From JBAWAP01 sp049589355 (lineage in GTDB: Bacteria > Chloroflexota > Anaerolineae > VGOG01), in the NCBI GenBank assembly GCA_049589355.1, contig JBAWAP010000115.1, positions 1 to 10,020 of the forward strand: a stretch of DNA of 10,020 bases. Direction: 5' to 3'. A program made the position numbers and the translations under genes. Below, piece by piece: positions 1 through 6,437 of this stretch. The notes below the pieces were generated by a model that was not told the origin of the DNA, did not search any database, and was given only the letters and a program-made list of their open reading frames with translations. How positions within the stretch are numbered: the first letter of the stretch is position 1; every line of letters starts with the position of its first letter.

Positions 1-243
1 GTGCAGGCTCTGGCCCGAGGTTGCGAGTGCGGCAGCAAGAACCTCCGCGTCACCGGCGGCACTGGCTTTAATATGCTAAGTCTCGGAGTGGAAGTGCAAG
101 AAGCAAGAGGCAAGAAACAGGAAAAGAAAAAGGAGAATAGTGACTACTCAGGCTGTCATTGCGAGCGAAGCGAAGCAATCCCCAAGCCGCAAGGAGGAGA
201 TTGCTTCGTCGCAAAAAACGCTCCTCGCAATGACATGGGCTGA
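1..243 (+). CDS. 3' end of an upstream gene with a HypA-like zinc-ribbon tail; its C-terminus is now supplied by an inserted element
   Basis: The reading frame enters from the left edge, so the start is outside the window. Residues 8-34 (RGCECGSKNLRV, then GGTGFNMLSLGVEV) resemble the C-terminal zinc-ribbon and final strand of HypA-type nickel metallochaperones. The match is imperfect because the Cys pair is CxC rather than CxxC. A Lys/Glu-rich tail follows. From position 140 the frame runs into the inserted element and stops at TGA 241-243 inside its right end, adding about 34 foreign residues. Removing the element and one target copy restores a short ending (ENKQ, stop) whose TGA overlaps the next gene's ATG as ATGA. 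That restored overlap is the best evidence that this frame is a real gene and was coupled to the ferredoxin gene. The HypA-like label is tentative. Confidence 0.5.
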   Translation: MQALARGCECGSKNLRVTGGTGFNMLSLGVEVQEARGKKQEKKKENSDYSGCHCERSEAIPKPQGGDCFVAKNAPRNDMG

Positions 244-251
244 GCAGTTAC
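140..251 (+). mobile_element. MITE-like palindromic element, copy A
   Basis: This 112-bp element has no coding capacity of its own. It starts GTGACTACTCAG and ends CTGAGCAGTTAC; the ends are inverted repeats matching at 10 of 12 positions. Inside, GTCATTGCGAG (155-165) pairs with CTCGCAATGAC (224-234), and CGAAGCAATC (171-180) pairs with GATTGCTTCG (199-208), so the whole unit folds into a nested hairpin. The core is the common REP-like repeat type TTGCGAGCGAAGCGAAGCAATC. The first 20 and last 19 bases are identical to copy B at the other end of the window. Perfect 8-bp duplications show that it arrived by insertion. An IS66-like transposase is one candidate source, because that family makes 8-bp duplications and has GTAA-type ends, but none is encoded here. 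Confidence 0.85.
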
Positions 252-255
252 GGAG
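252..255 (+). promoter_or_regulatory. Ribosome-binding site of the ferredoxin gene, inside the duplicated target site
   Basis: GGAG lies 8 nt before the ATG at 264. It belongs to the right-hand target duplication, so the insertion copied the Shine-Dalgarno sequence and left the gene translatable while moving 112 bp of hairpin between it and its former upstream partner. Confidence 0.75.
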
Positions 256-263
256 AATAAGCA

Positions 264-1346
264 ATGACTGAAGACGTCTACCGTAAATTGGCCCAGCGCT
301 TGGATGCCATCCCCAATGGCTTCCCCGCCACCGAGAGCGGTGTGGAATTGTGGCTGCTGGCCAAGATCTTCACGCCGGAGGAGGCAGCACTGGCCGCCGT
401 GATGCGCCTGACCCGCGAGCCGGCTGCCGACATCGCGGCCCGCGCCGGTGTGGATGCCGGCTTGGCCTACCGCACGCTCAAAGGGATGACCCGCAAGGGA
501 CTGATCCGCTTCAAGAAGGGTGAAGGCCAACTTCTCTTCGGGCTGATGCCCTTCGTAGTCGGCTTATACGAGGAGCAGTTGCCGCGCATGGACGCGGAGC
601 TGGCGGCGCTGTTCGAGCAATACCTCCAGGAGACGCAGGGCGGCAGCATCGTCCGCGACGCACCCGCCGTCCATCGTGTCATCCCCGTCGGAGAGGCGAT
701 TCCCTTCGATCTGGAGATCTTCCCCTACGAGCGCGCCACCGAACTGCTGGAAGGAGCCAAATCGTGGGGCGTGCGCGACTGCGTCTGCCGCGTCCAGCAG
801 AAGCTAGTCGGCAAAGGGTGCGACCGACCGGTCGAGAACTGCATGGTCTTTGCGCCGGTCGAGGGCGCGTTCGACCACGGCGAGGTGGACCGTGCCATCA
901 CCAAAGAGGAGGCGCTGCGCATCCTACACGAGGCCGAGGAAGCGGGGTTGGTGCACTCCACCGGCAACTACCGCGACGGGCACAACTACATCTGCAACTG
1001 CTGCACCTGCTGCTGCGGGGTATTGCGCAGCGTGGCCGAGTTCGGCGTTCCTACCACCGCCGTGCGCTCCGACTTCCACACCGTTGTGGATGCTGAGGCG
1101 TGCATCGGCTGCGGCGATTGCATCGAGCGCTGTCAGTTCGGGGCGCTCTCCGTTCCCGAGGATGTTTGTGTAGTGGACTACGACCGCTGCGTGGGCTGCG
1201 GACTGTGTGCCACGGTCTGTCCCACCGACGCGCTGTACCTGGAGCGCCGGCCCGAGGGCGAGGTTCCCCCGCCACCGGCCGACATCAAGGAGTGGATGGT
1301 TCAGCGCGCCCAGGAGCGCGGCATCTCGATCTTTGATGTTCTGTAG
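264..1346 (+). CDS. Winged-helix / polyferredoxin protein (two C-terminal 4Fe-4S clusters)
   Basis: This 360-residue cytoplasmic protein has no signal peptide or membrane segment. Residues about 25-90 look like a winged-helix domain (helices with REPAADIAARAGVDAGLAYR and TLKGMTRKGLI). The middle carries two unusual cysteine groups: C173, C175, C186 and C193, then the dense run C244, C246, C247, C249, C250, C251 (ICNCCTCCCG). The C-terminus is a classic dicluster ferredoxin with C280/C283/C286/C290 and C309/C312/C315/C319, the last followed by Pro. The family is known only as ferredoxin-like proteins (COG1145 type). The DNA-binding-like N-terminus suggests either a redox-sensing regulator or a protein-interaction role; that is inference. 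GGAG 8 nt upstream supports the ATG at 264. A RAM-domain gene follows after 40 nt, so the two may be co-transcribed. Confidence 0.85.
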   Translation: MTEDVYRKLAQRLDAIPNGFPATESGVELWLLAKIFTPEEAALAAVMRLTREPAADIAARAGVDAGLAYRTLKGMTRKGLIRFKKGEGQLLFGLMPFVVGLYEEQLPRMDAELAALFEQYLQETQGGSIVRDAPAVHRVIPVGEAIPFDLEIFPYERATELLEGAKSWGVRDCVCRVQQKLVGKGCDRPVENCMVFAPVEGAFDHGEVDRAITKEEALRILHEAEEAGLVHSTGNYRDGHNYICNCCTCCCGVLRSVAEFGVPTTAVRSDFHTVVDAEACIGCGDCIERCQFGALSVPEDVCVVDYDRCVGCGLCATVCPTDALYLERRPEGEVPPPPADIKEWMVQRAQERGISIFDVL

Positions 1347-1386
1347 TGGAGCGAACCCTTTGAGGTTAAACGAAAGGAGAGAAAAG

Positions 1387-1617
1387 ATGAGTGTCAAAGC
1401 CTACATACTGGCAAACGTGGAGGCCGGCATGGGCGGGGGCGTGATCGAGGCCCTATCAGCCATTGAGGGGGTCAAGAGCGCCCACAACGTCACGGGACCC
1501 TATGACGCGATCGCTTTCGTCGAGGTTCCCGACACCGCCGCGCTGGGGGAGTTGGTTATCAACGAGATCCAACTGATAGACGGCATTGACTACACCCTCA
1601 CCTGCGTGGTTATATGA
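1387..1617 (+). CDS. Stand-alone Lrp/AsnC-type ligand-binding (RAM) domain protein
   Basis: This 76-residue protein has the beta-alpha-beta-beta-alpha-beta pattern of the Lrp/AsnC effector domain: strand VKAYILANVEAG, helix GGVIEALSAIEGV, strand SAHNVTGPYDAIAFVEV, helix TAALGELVINEI and strand DGIDYTLTCVVI. The VTGPYD turn and a final hydrophobic strand are typical. No helix-turn-helix precedes it; the ATG at 1387 is chosen because AAAGGAGA (1373-1380) lies 6 nt upstream. Upstream in-frame codons would only extend it into the ferredoxin gene. Stand-alone RAM proteins form oligomers that bind small effectors such as amino acids. Here it could act with the winged-helix ferredoxin encoded just upstream, which has a DNA-binding-like domain but no obvious ligand domain. 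The domain call is firm; the partnership is inference. Confidence 0.82.
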   Translation: MSVKAYILANVEAGMGGGVIEALSAIEGVKSAHNVTGPYDAIAFVEVPDTAALGELVINEIQLIDGIDYTLTCVVI

Positions 1618-1851
1618 GCTTCGAGAATAATGGCTGCTGGCTGACCGCTCTGGATTTGTGATCCAATGAGTCGGGCAAAATCCACGGCATCGGCAATCTC
1701 AAGTCAATAGCGTGGAATACAGCCGAGGGGCTCAGCGATATAGACGGCTGGGTCGAGCCATTGCCGCACGCCGGAGAACGATGGGGAGCAGCCAGGGGAC
1801 GAGGCGGCGGAATCGCTGGGTGGAAAAGCATTTTAGAGGAAGAGGACATCA
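1618..1851. other. Intergenic gap, nothing convincing seen
   Basis: These 234 bp separate the RAM gene from the lipoprotein/protease gene. I see no good promoter pair, no T-tailed terminator and no credible reading frame. TGGAT-TTGTG-ATCCA (1651-1665) could form a 5-bp hairpin but lacks a U-tract. The promoter of the five-gene run should lie here but is not recognisable. Confidence 0.5.
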
Positions 1852-3051
1852 ATGAAAAAACGGTTCAGTTTCATCTTACTGGCAGCTTTGGTCCTGATAC
1901 TCGCTGGATGCAGCTCTTTTGATGAGACATCCCGCCCGATGGAAGGCGCCAGCGTTACTGGCGCTACCCTTGATGAAGGAGATGCGGGCACTTATATGCC
2001 GTTCACGGTGCGGGTTGAGCAAACGGGAGATCCTATCGGCGTGGACTTCCGGGGCATCCTCGCCACGGGCAGCCTGCGTGTGCAATTACTGGACTCCGAA
2101 GGCCAGGCCATCTGGGAAGAGGCAGTTGTCTCGCCGGGGACGTTCGCAGTGAACACCGTCGTCAGGCCGCCCGAATCGGGTGAGTATCAACTGGGGCTGG
2201 CGTGGGATGGACCAGTACAAGCATCGTATTCGCTCCAGTGGAAGCCCGGCGAGATCGAAATCGCCACCATCTCTCCGGTGGCATCGTTGGGGGGCCTGGG
2301 CATGATCGCAGTGGCGGTGGGTTTCGTAATCTACGCCGCCCTGCGCAGGTTGGGTTGGGGCTACCTGGGGCTGGGCGCTCTGGCGTGGGTCGTGACGGTG
2401 ATGCTCAAATTCGCCTGGGCCGTCCCCGTCAATTCCTTCGTCTACAATGGTCTCTATGATGCACTGCCTGAGGTAATCGCCGCACTGCTCTTTTACCTGT
2501 ACGTTGGCGCGCTCACCGGCATCTTTGAGGTGGGAGTCGTCTGGTTGGTGATGCGCTACACGCGGTTGGGCCGGGTATCGTGGAAACGCGCGCTGGCCTT
2601 CGGCATCGGCTTCGGCGCGGTGGAGGCGCTGTTGTTGGGATTGAGTTCTCTGGGAACTGTGCTGACGGCCGTAGCTGTTCCCGGTGTTTTCCCGTTGGAG
2701 GCGCTGGAGCAGGTATCTCGCCTGAACAACGTTCTGTACGGCCTGGCACCCATTTCGGAGCGTTTCTTCACTGTGCTCGTCCATATTCTGGCCAACGTGT
2801 TGATCTTCTACGCTATCGCCCAGCGGAGGCCCAAGTGGTTCTGGCTAGCTTTTGCCTACATGACCGGCTTAGACGCCGTAGCTGCCTTCGCGCAGTTCTG
2901 GGGACTGGAAACCCTGGCGAAGATCTGGACCATAGAAGCTGTTGTTGCCCTGTGGGGTATCGTTGGGTGGCTGGGGATCAGGTGGGTGCAGCAACGCTAC
3001 CCAAATCAGGCTGAAGCCCAGGTGGTAAATCGGAGAGAAACCAGGTTATGA
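1852..3051 (+). CDS. Lipoprotein fused to a YhfC-family (glutamic-type) intramembrane protease
   Basis: The protein has 399 residues. Residues 1-20 are a lipoprotein signal (MKKR, hydrophobic core, lipobox LAGC with C20). Residues about 25-140 form a beta-rich extracytoplasmic domain (GSLRVQLLDSEGQAIWEE, GEYQLGLAWDG). Seven or so membrane segments follow from about 147 to 378. Two segments carry the marks of the YhfC group: GFGAVEALLLG with E258, and ISERFFTVLVH with E303, R304 and H311. The family is predicted to cleave peptide bonds within the membrane; its substrates are unknown to me. Usual YhfC proteins lack the lipoprotein front, so this is a fusion. GAGGA/AGAGG 7-16 nt upstream supports the ATG. 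Its TGA overlaps the next ATG (ATGATGA), implying translational coupling with the DUF362 lipoprotein. Family call good, protease activity inferred. Confidence 0.75.
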   Translation: MKKRFSFILLAALVLILAGCSSFDETSRPMEGASVTGATLDEGDAGTYMPFTVRVEQTGDPIGVDFRGILATGSLRVQLLDSEGQAIWEEAVVSPGTFAVNTVVRPPESGEYQLGLAWDGPVQASYSLQWKPGEIEIATISPVASLGGLGMIAVAVGFVIYAALRRLGWGYLGLGALAWVVTVMLKFAWAVPVNSFVYNGLYDALPEVIAALLFYLYVGALTGIFEVGVVWLVMRYTRLGRVSWKRALAFGIGFGAVEALLLGLSSLGTVLTAVAVPGVFPLEALEQVSRLNNVLYGLAPISERFFTVLVHILANVLIFYAIAQRRPKWFWLAFAYMTGLDAVAAFAQFWGLETLAKIWTIEAVVALWGIVGWLGIRWVQQRYPNQAEAQVVNRRETRL

Positions 3052-4184
3052 TGACAAGCGTCACGCGAAGAGAGTTTCTCCGCCAGATGGCAGCAGGGCT
3101 GGGGGCGCTGGCTGGCGGGTGGCTGCTGAGCGCCTGCGGAGTACAGAAGATGCCCACGCCTACCGCGTCGCCTCCGCCGACGCGCATCCCGCCGTCCCCC
3201 ACCGCAACTGCGGGCGCAACTATTGTGCCCACTCCAACTGCGGGCGAGACCAGTGTGCCCACTGCAACCGCAAGCGCGACCAGTATGCCCACTCCGACCG
3301 CAGGGGCGACCAGTATGCCCACTGCAACTGTGGGTGCGACCAGTGTGCCCACCTCAACCCCTTCCACGGGATATCCAGACCTGGTCGTGGCGCGGGGTGG
3401 CGAACCTGAGGAGTTGGTGCAGCGGGCACTGGCAGCCTTGGGTGGGATGGAGCGATTTGTGCAACCCGGCGATGACGTGATCGTCAAGCCCAATATCTGT
3501 GTCGCGTATCACACCTACGAGTACGCGGCCACCACCAACCCCTGGGTGGTCGCAGCCCTGGTCAGGCTCTGCCTGGAGGCTGGCGCGCGCCGAGTCCGGG
3601 TGATGGATTACCCCTTCGGCGGCGGACCCGAGGAGGCCTACGTCCGCAGCGGCATCCAGGAGCAGGTGGTGGCCGCTGGCGGAGAGATGGAGATCATGTC
3701 CCGCTTCAAGTTCGTCGCTGCCGAGATCCCCCAGGGGTTGGACCTTCGCCAGTGTGATATCTACGACCAGGTGCTAAACGCCGACGTGGTGATTAACGTG
3801 CCCATCGCCAAGACTCACGGCCTGGCGCGGCTGACCCTGGGCATGAAGAACCTCATGGGCGTCATCAGCGACCGGCCCGCGATGCACCGCAACCTGGGGC
3901 AGCGGCTGGCCGATCTGACCAGCCGCATACGACCCGCGCTGACGGTCGTTGACGCCGTGCGCATCCTGGTGGCCAATGGGCCGACGGGCGGCAATCTGGA
4001 CGACGTGAAGAAGATGGACACCGTGATCGCCAGCCCGGACATCGTGGCGGCCGACAGCTATGCGGCCACGATGTTCGGGTTGCAGCCTGATGACCTGTCC
4101 TACGTCCGGGCGGCCGCGGCCATGGGGCTGGGCCGGAGTGACCTGGACAGCCTGAAGATCGAGGAGATCGCCGTTGGCGACTAG
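3048..4184 (+). CDS. Tat-exported DUF362-domain lipoprotein with a Thr/Pro repeat linker
   Basis: The protein has 378 residues. TRREFL at 6-11 is a twin-arginine motif, followed by a hydrophobic stretch and the lipobox LLSAC (C30), so it should be exported folded and anchored by lipid. Residues about 35-108 are a Thr/Pro/Ala-rich linker containing five 10-residue repeats. Residues about 111-378 form the DUF362 domain: GDDVIVKPN (141-149), the segment around AKTHG (254-258), then LGMKNLMG (264-271) with the conserved Lys-Asn-Gly. The domain is found in Fe-S and electron-transfer settings, but its chemistry is not settled. The cysteine clusters of some relatives are absent here. It overlaps the upstream gene by 4 nt and the downstream NapHG-like gene by 11 nt, which suggests it partners that membrane electron-transfer protein. 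A second ATG at 3051 is an equally possible start. Confidence 0.85.
   Translation: MMTSVTRREFLRQMAAGLGALAGGWLLSACGVQKMPTPTASPPPTRIPPSPTATAGATIVPTPTAGETSVPTATASATSMPTPTAGATSMPTATVGATSVPTSTPSTGYPDLVVARGGEPEELVQRALAALGGMERFVQPGDDVIVKPNICVAYHTYEYAATTNPWVVAALVRLCLEAGARRVRVMDYPFGGGPEEAYVRSGIQEQVVAAGGEMEIMSRFKFVAAEIPQGLDLRQCDIYDQVLNADVVINVPIAKTHGLARLTLGMKNLMGVISDRPAMHRNLGQRLADLTSRIRPALTVVDAVRILVANGPTGGNLDDVKKMDTVIASPDIVAADSYAATMFGLQPDDLSYVRAAAAMGLGRSDLDSLKIEEIAVGD
3210..3359 (+). repeat. Five in-frame 30-bp tandem repeats encoding a Thr/Pro linker
   Basis: Five consecutive 30-bp units encode AGATIVPTPT, AGETSVPTAT, ASATSMPTPT, AGATSMPTAT and VGATSVPTST (residues 55-104). The unit length is a multiple of three, so copy-number change keeps the frame. 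The linker presumably acts as a flexible spacer between the lipid anchor and the DUF362 domain. Confidence 0.92.
4161..4166 (+). promoter_or_regulatory. Ribosome-binding site that fixes a TTG start
   Basis: GAGGAG lies 7 nt before TTG 4174, inside the end of the DUF362 gene. No ATG or GTG upstream in frame competes. The next candidates (GTG 4225, an ATG near residue 52) have poorer context and would trim or remove the first membrane segment. Confidence 0.6.
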
Positions 4185-5745
4185 GGCGAAGCATAGGGCG
4201 AGGTGGACATCCCGCAGTTGGACGGTGCTCCGGCGGTTAGTCCAGTATGCCGCGTTATTGGCGTTCGTGGTGCTGTTCGTCTGGTCGCGCCGGGGGGGCT
4301 GGCCTGGTTCCCTGGTCAACATCCCCATGCGGCTCGATCCCCTGGCCATGCTGGCCCATCTGCTGGCCAGCCGCACGGTTCTGGCCGGATCGGCTCTGGC
4401 GCTGATCACCATGGCGCTGACCCTTGCGTTGGGCAGGGTGTGGTGTGGATGGCTCTGCCCCCTGGGGATGCTGCTGGACCTGCTCTCTCTACGCCGCTGG
4501 CGTGGAAAGCGGGAAGCGCCCGCCGACTCGTGGCGCAGGGCAAAGCATGGTCTGCTACTGACTATCCTCGCAGCGGCGCTCCTCACGAACCTGACCCTGA
4601 TGATCTTCGACCCCCTGACGATCCTGTTTCGCACCCTGTCGGTTAGCGTGTGGCCGGCAGTGGATCAGTTGGTCACGGCGGCCGAGGTTACGCTGTATAG
4701 AGCTCCGCTGCTGCGGCCGGCAATTTCGGCCTTCGATGGCCTGGTGCGGCCCAAGGTGCTTCCTCCCGATCCCGCTTTTTATCGCTACACGCTGCTGTAT
4801 GCCGGCGTGTTCCTGGGCGTGGTTCTGCTGAACCTGGTCGCACCACGGTTCTGGTGCCGCTATCTGTGTCCTCTCGGCGCGCTGCTGGGATTGCTGAGCA
4901 AGGTGGCGGTGGTGCGGCGGGAGGTGAATGACCGGTGCACCCAATGTGATGCCTGCGCTCGGGTCTGCCCAACCGGCACGATTCAGCCCGCGAGGGGATA
5001 CGCCAGCGACTCGGGCGAGTGCACGATGTGCCTGGAATGTCTGGCAGCCTGTCCATACAGCGCCATTGAGTTCCCGGCTCACCTCTCGCTGGCCGAGGGG
5101 CGGCCCTACGATCCCAGCCGACGGCAGGCGCTCATGGCTCTCGGCGCGGCCATCGCAGGCATCGGCCTGTTCCGCAGTAATCTCACTGCTGGAAGAGATC
5201 ATTCGCGGCTCATCCGCCCCCCAGGGGCGCGGGAGAACAACCTGCTATCCAAGTGCATTCGCTGCGGGGAGTGCGTTCGGGCCTGCCCGACGAGCGCTAT
5301 CCAGCCCGCTGTGGCCGAAGTGGGCCTCGAAGGGCTGTGGACGCCGGTGCTGGTGCCCAGGCTGGGGTATTGTGACTACTCGTGCAACGCCTGTGGCCCG
5401 GTGTGCCCCGTGCAGGCGATACCTCCCTTGACTCTGGAGGATAAGCGGCAGCAGGTGATCGGCCAGGCGTACATTGACCAGCACCGCTGCATCCCGTGGG
5501 CTGATCATCGGGATTGCATCGTGTGTGAGGAGATGTGCCCGGTGCCCGACAAGGCCATCAAGCTGGAGCAGGTTGAGGTGCGGAACGCTGACGGCGCGCT
5601 GGTAACTGTGCAGCGCCCTCACGTGATCCGGGAGCGCTGCATCGGTTGTGGCATCTGCGAGTACAAGTGCCCGGTCAACGGCGAGGCAGCCATTCGCGTG
5701 TACGTGCCGAGTGCAGAGTATGCTGTGCCTGCCATGGGGCGGTAA
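4174..5745 (+). CDS. NapH-NapG fusion: membrane polyferredoxin with six 4Fe-4S clusters
   Basis: The protein has 523 residues from a TTG start. Residues 1-300 are NapH-like: membrane helices at about 19-38, 66-88, 125-145 and 203-222; two CxxxCP loops, WCGWLCPLG (C91, C95) and WCRYLCPLG (C228, C232); then clusters C255/C258/C261/C265 and C283/C286/C289/C293. Residues 312-523 are NapG-like: SRRQAL plus a hydrophobic stretch (315-333) corresponds to the NapG twin-arginine signal, followed by RPPG and clusters at C361-C371, C400-C411, C439/C448/C451/C455 and C489-C499. NapH and NapG pass electrons from quinol to periplasmic nitrate reductase. In this fusion the middle hydrophobic segment probably places the first two clusters inside and the last four outside. 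No NapA or NapB gene is in the window, so the acceptor is unknown; the DUF362 lipoprotein encoded just upstream is a candidate. Confidence 0.85.
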   Translation: MATRAKHRARWTSRSWTVLRRLVQYAALLAFVVLFVWSRRGGWPGSLVNIPMRLDPLAMLAHLLASRTVLAGSALALITMALTLALGRVWCGWLCPLGMLLDLLSLRRWRGKREAPADSWRRAKHGLLLTILAAALLTNLTLMIFDPLTILFRTLSVSVWPAVDQLVTAAEVTLYRAPLLRPAISAFDGLVRPKVLPPDPAFYRYTLLYAGVFLGVVLLNLVAPRFWCRYLCPLGALLGLLSKVAVVRREVNDRCTQCDACARVCPTGTIQPARGYASDSGECTMCLECLAACPYSAIEFPAHLSLAEGRPYDPSRRQALMALGAAIAGIGLFRSNLTAGRDHSRLIRPPGARENNLLSKCIRCGECVRACPTSAIQPAVAEVGLEGLWTPVLVPRLGYCDYSCNACGPVCPVQAIPPLTLEDKRQQVIGQAYIDQHRCIPWADHRDCIVCEEMCPVPDKAIKLEQVEVRNADGALVTVQRPHVIRERCIGCGICEYKCPVNGEAAIRVYVPSAEYAVPAMGR

Positions 5746-5763
5746 AACTTATTTGGGGGACTA

Positions 5764-6408
5764 ATGAAAATCCTGACTATCAGCGACCGGGTAGTGGAGA
5801 TTATCTACAGCGGGGCCATCAAGCAGCGATTTGGCGACGTGGACCTGGTGCTGGCCTGCGGCGATCTACCGCCTTACTATCTGGAATTCATCGTCACCAT
5901 GCTCGGCGTGCCCCTGCTGTACGTGTTTGGCAACCACGACCAAGGCGTTTTCACCTCTGATGGCAATTTCAAGTATGCCCCCACGGGCGGCATCAACGTG
6001 GACGAGCGGGTGGTGAAAGTCAAGGGGTTGCTAATCGGCGGGCTGGAGGGCTCGATGCGCTACAGCGATCGGGGCAGCCACCAGTACACTGAGGGGGACA
6101 TGCGGTGGAAGGCGTTAAGGATGGCCCCGGCGTTGTGGTGGAATCGTCTGCGGTATGGCCGGTTTCTGGACATCCTGATTACCCACGCCCCATCTTACCG
6201 CATCCACGACGGTACTGACCTCTGCCACACCGGGTTCAAGATCTTCTTGCGCATGATGGACATCTATCGCCCTCGCTACCTGATCCACGGCCACCAGCAC
6301 GTCTACGGCCCGCTCACCACCATCCGCACGACTTACCGTCACACCCAGGTGGTGAATACCTACGGCTATCAGGTGATTCATTGGAGGGACGTCAAGGGAA
6401 ATAAATAG
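5764..6408 (+). CDS. Calcineurin-like metallophosphoesterase
   Basis: The protein has 214 residues, is cytoplasmic and has no signal peptide. The metal-binding motifs appear in the usual order: ISD with D8, CGDL (D34), GNHD (56-59), THAP (H141) and HGHQH (175-179). The first motif, normally DxH, reads D8-R9-V10, so the histidine is absent; this is compensated or natural in some relatives that begin in the same way. The substrate cannot be read from the sequence; the family includes phosphodiesterases and nucleotidases. GGGGGA 3 nt upstream gives a rather close ribosome-binding site for the ATG at 5764. The gene sits 18 nt after the NapHG-like gene and 29 nt before the ParB/USP gene, so it is probably co-transcribed with both. 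Confidence 0.85.
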   Translation: MKILTISDRVVEIIYSGAIKQRFGDVDLVLACGDLPPYYLEFIVTMLGVPLLYVFGNHDQGVFTSDGNFKYAPTGGINVDERVVKVKGLLIGGLEGSMRYSDRGSHQYTEGDMRWKALRMAPALWWNRLRYGRFLDILITHAPSYRIHDGTDLCHTGFKIFLRMMDIYRPRYLIHGHQHVYGPLTTIRTTYRHTQVVNTYGYQVIHWRDVKGNK

Positions 6409-6437
6409 TCCGTGGAGGATAGACGGAGGCTATTATC

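Larger units (their letters stand above)
132..259. repeat. 8-bp target-site duplication GGAGAATA flanking element copy A (132-139 and 252-259)
   Basis: GGAGAATA occurs at 132-139, directly left of the element end, and again at 252-259, directly right of it. Both copies are perfect and abut the element termini exactly, as expected for a transposition target duplication. The right copy is also the ribosome-binding site of the gene starting at 264. Confidence 0.88.

Noticed and set aside
1651..1665. TGGAT-TTGTG-ATCCA hairpin after the RAM gene
   Set aside because: The stem is only 5 bp with no U-tract, so it is not a credible terminator.
1610..1852. An 80-codon open frame on the - strand across the 1618-1851 gap
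   Set aside because: No ribosome-binding site, low-complexity composition (Ser/Pro/His-rich) and no recognisable motif; it looks like chance openness in GC-rich DNA.
2086..2784. Long open frame on the - strand opposite the YhfC-like gene
   Set aside because: The opposite strand has a clear signal peptide, membrane segments and family motifs; this frame is Gln/His/Arg-rich with no domain and no start signal.
3210..3359. Regular 30-bp repeats that could be mistaken for a CRISPR array
   Set aside because: The units are contiguous with no spacers, and they encode an in-frame Thr/Pro linker.
3774..4634. Long open frame on the - strand opposite the DUF362 and NapHG genes
   Set aside because: It spans the junction of two well-supported genes and its composition is typical of antisense GC-rich frames.
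5372..5381. GTGACTACTC, matching the element end, inside the NapHG-like gene
   Set aside because: Only 10 bp match, no second end or target duplication is nearby, and the bases encode conserved CDYSC of a cluster motif.
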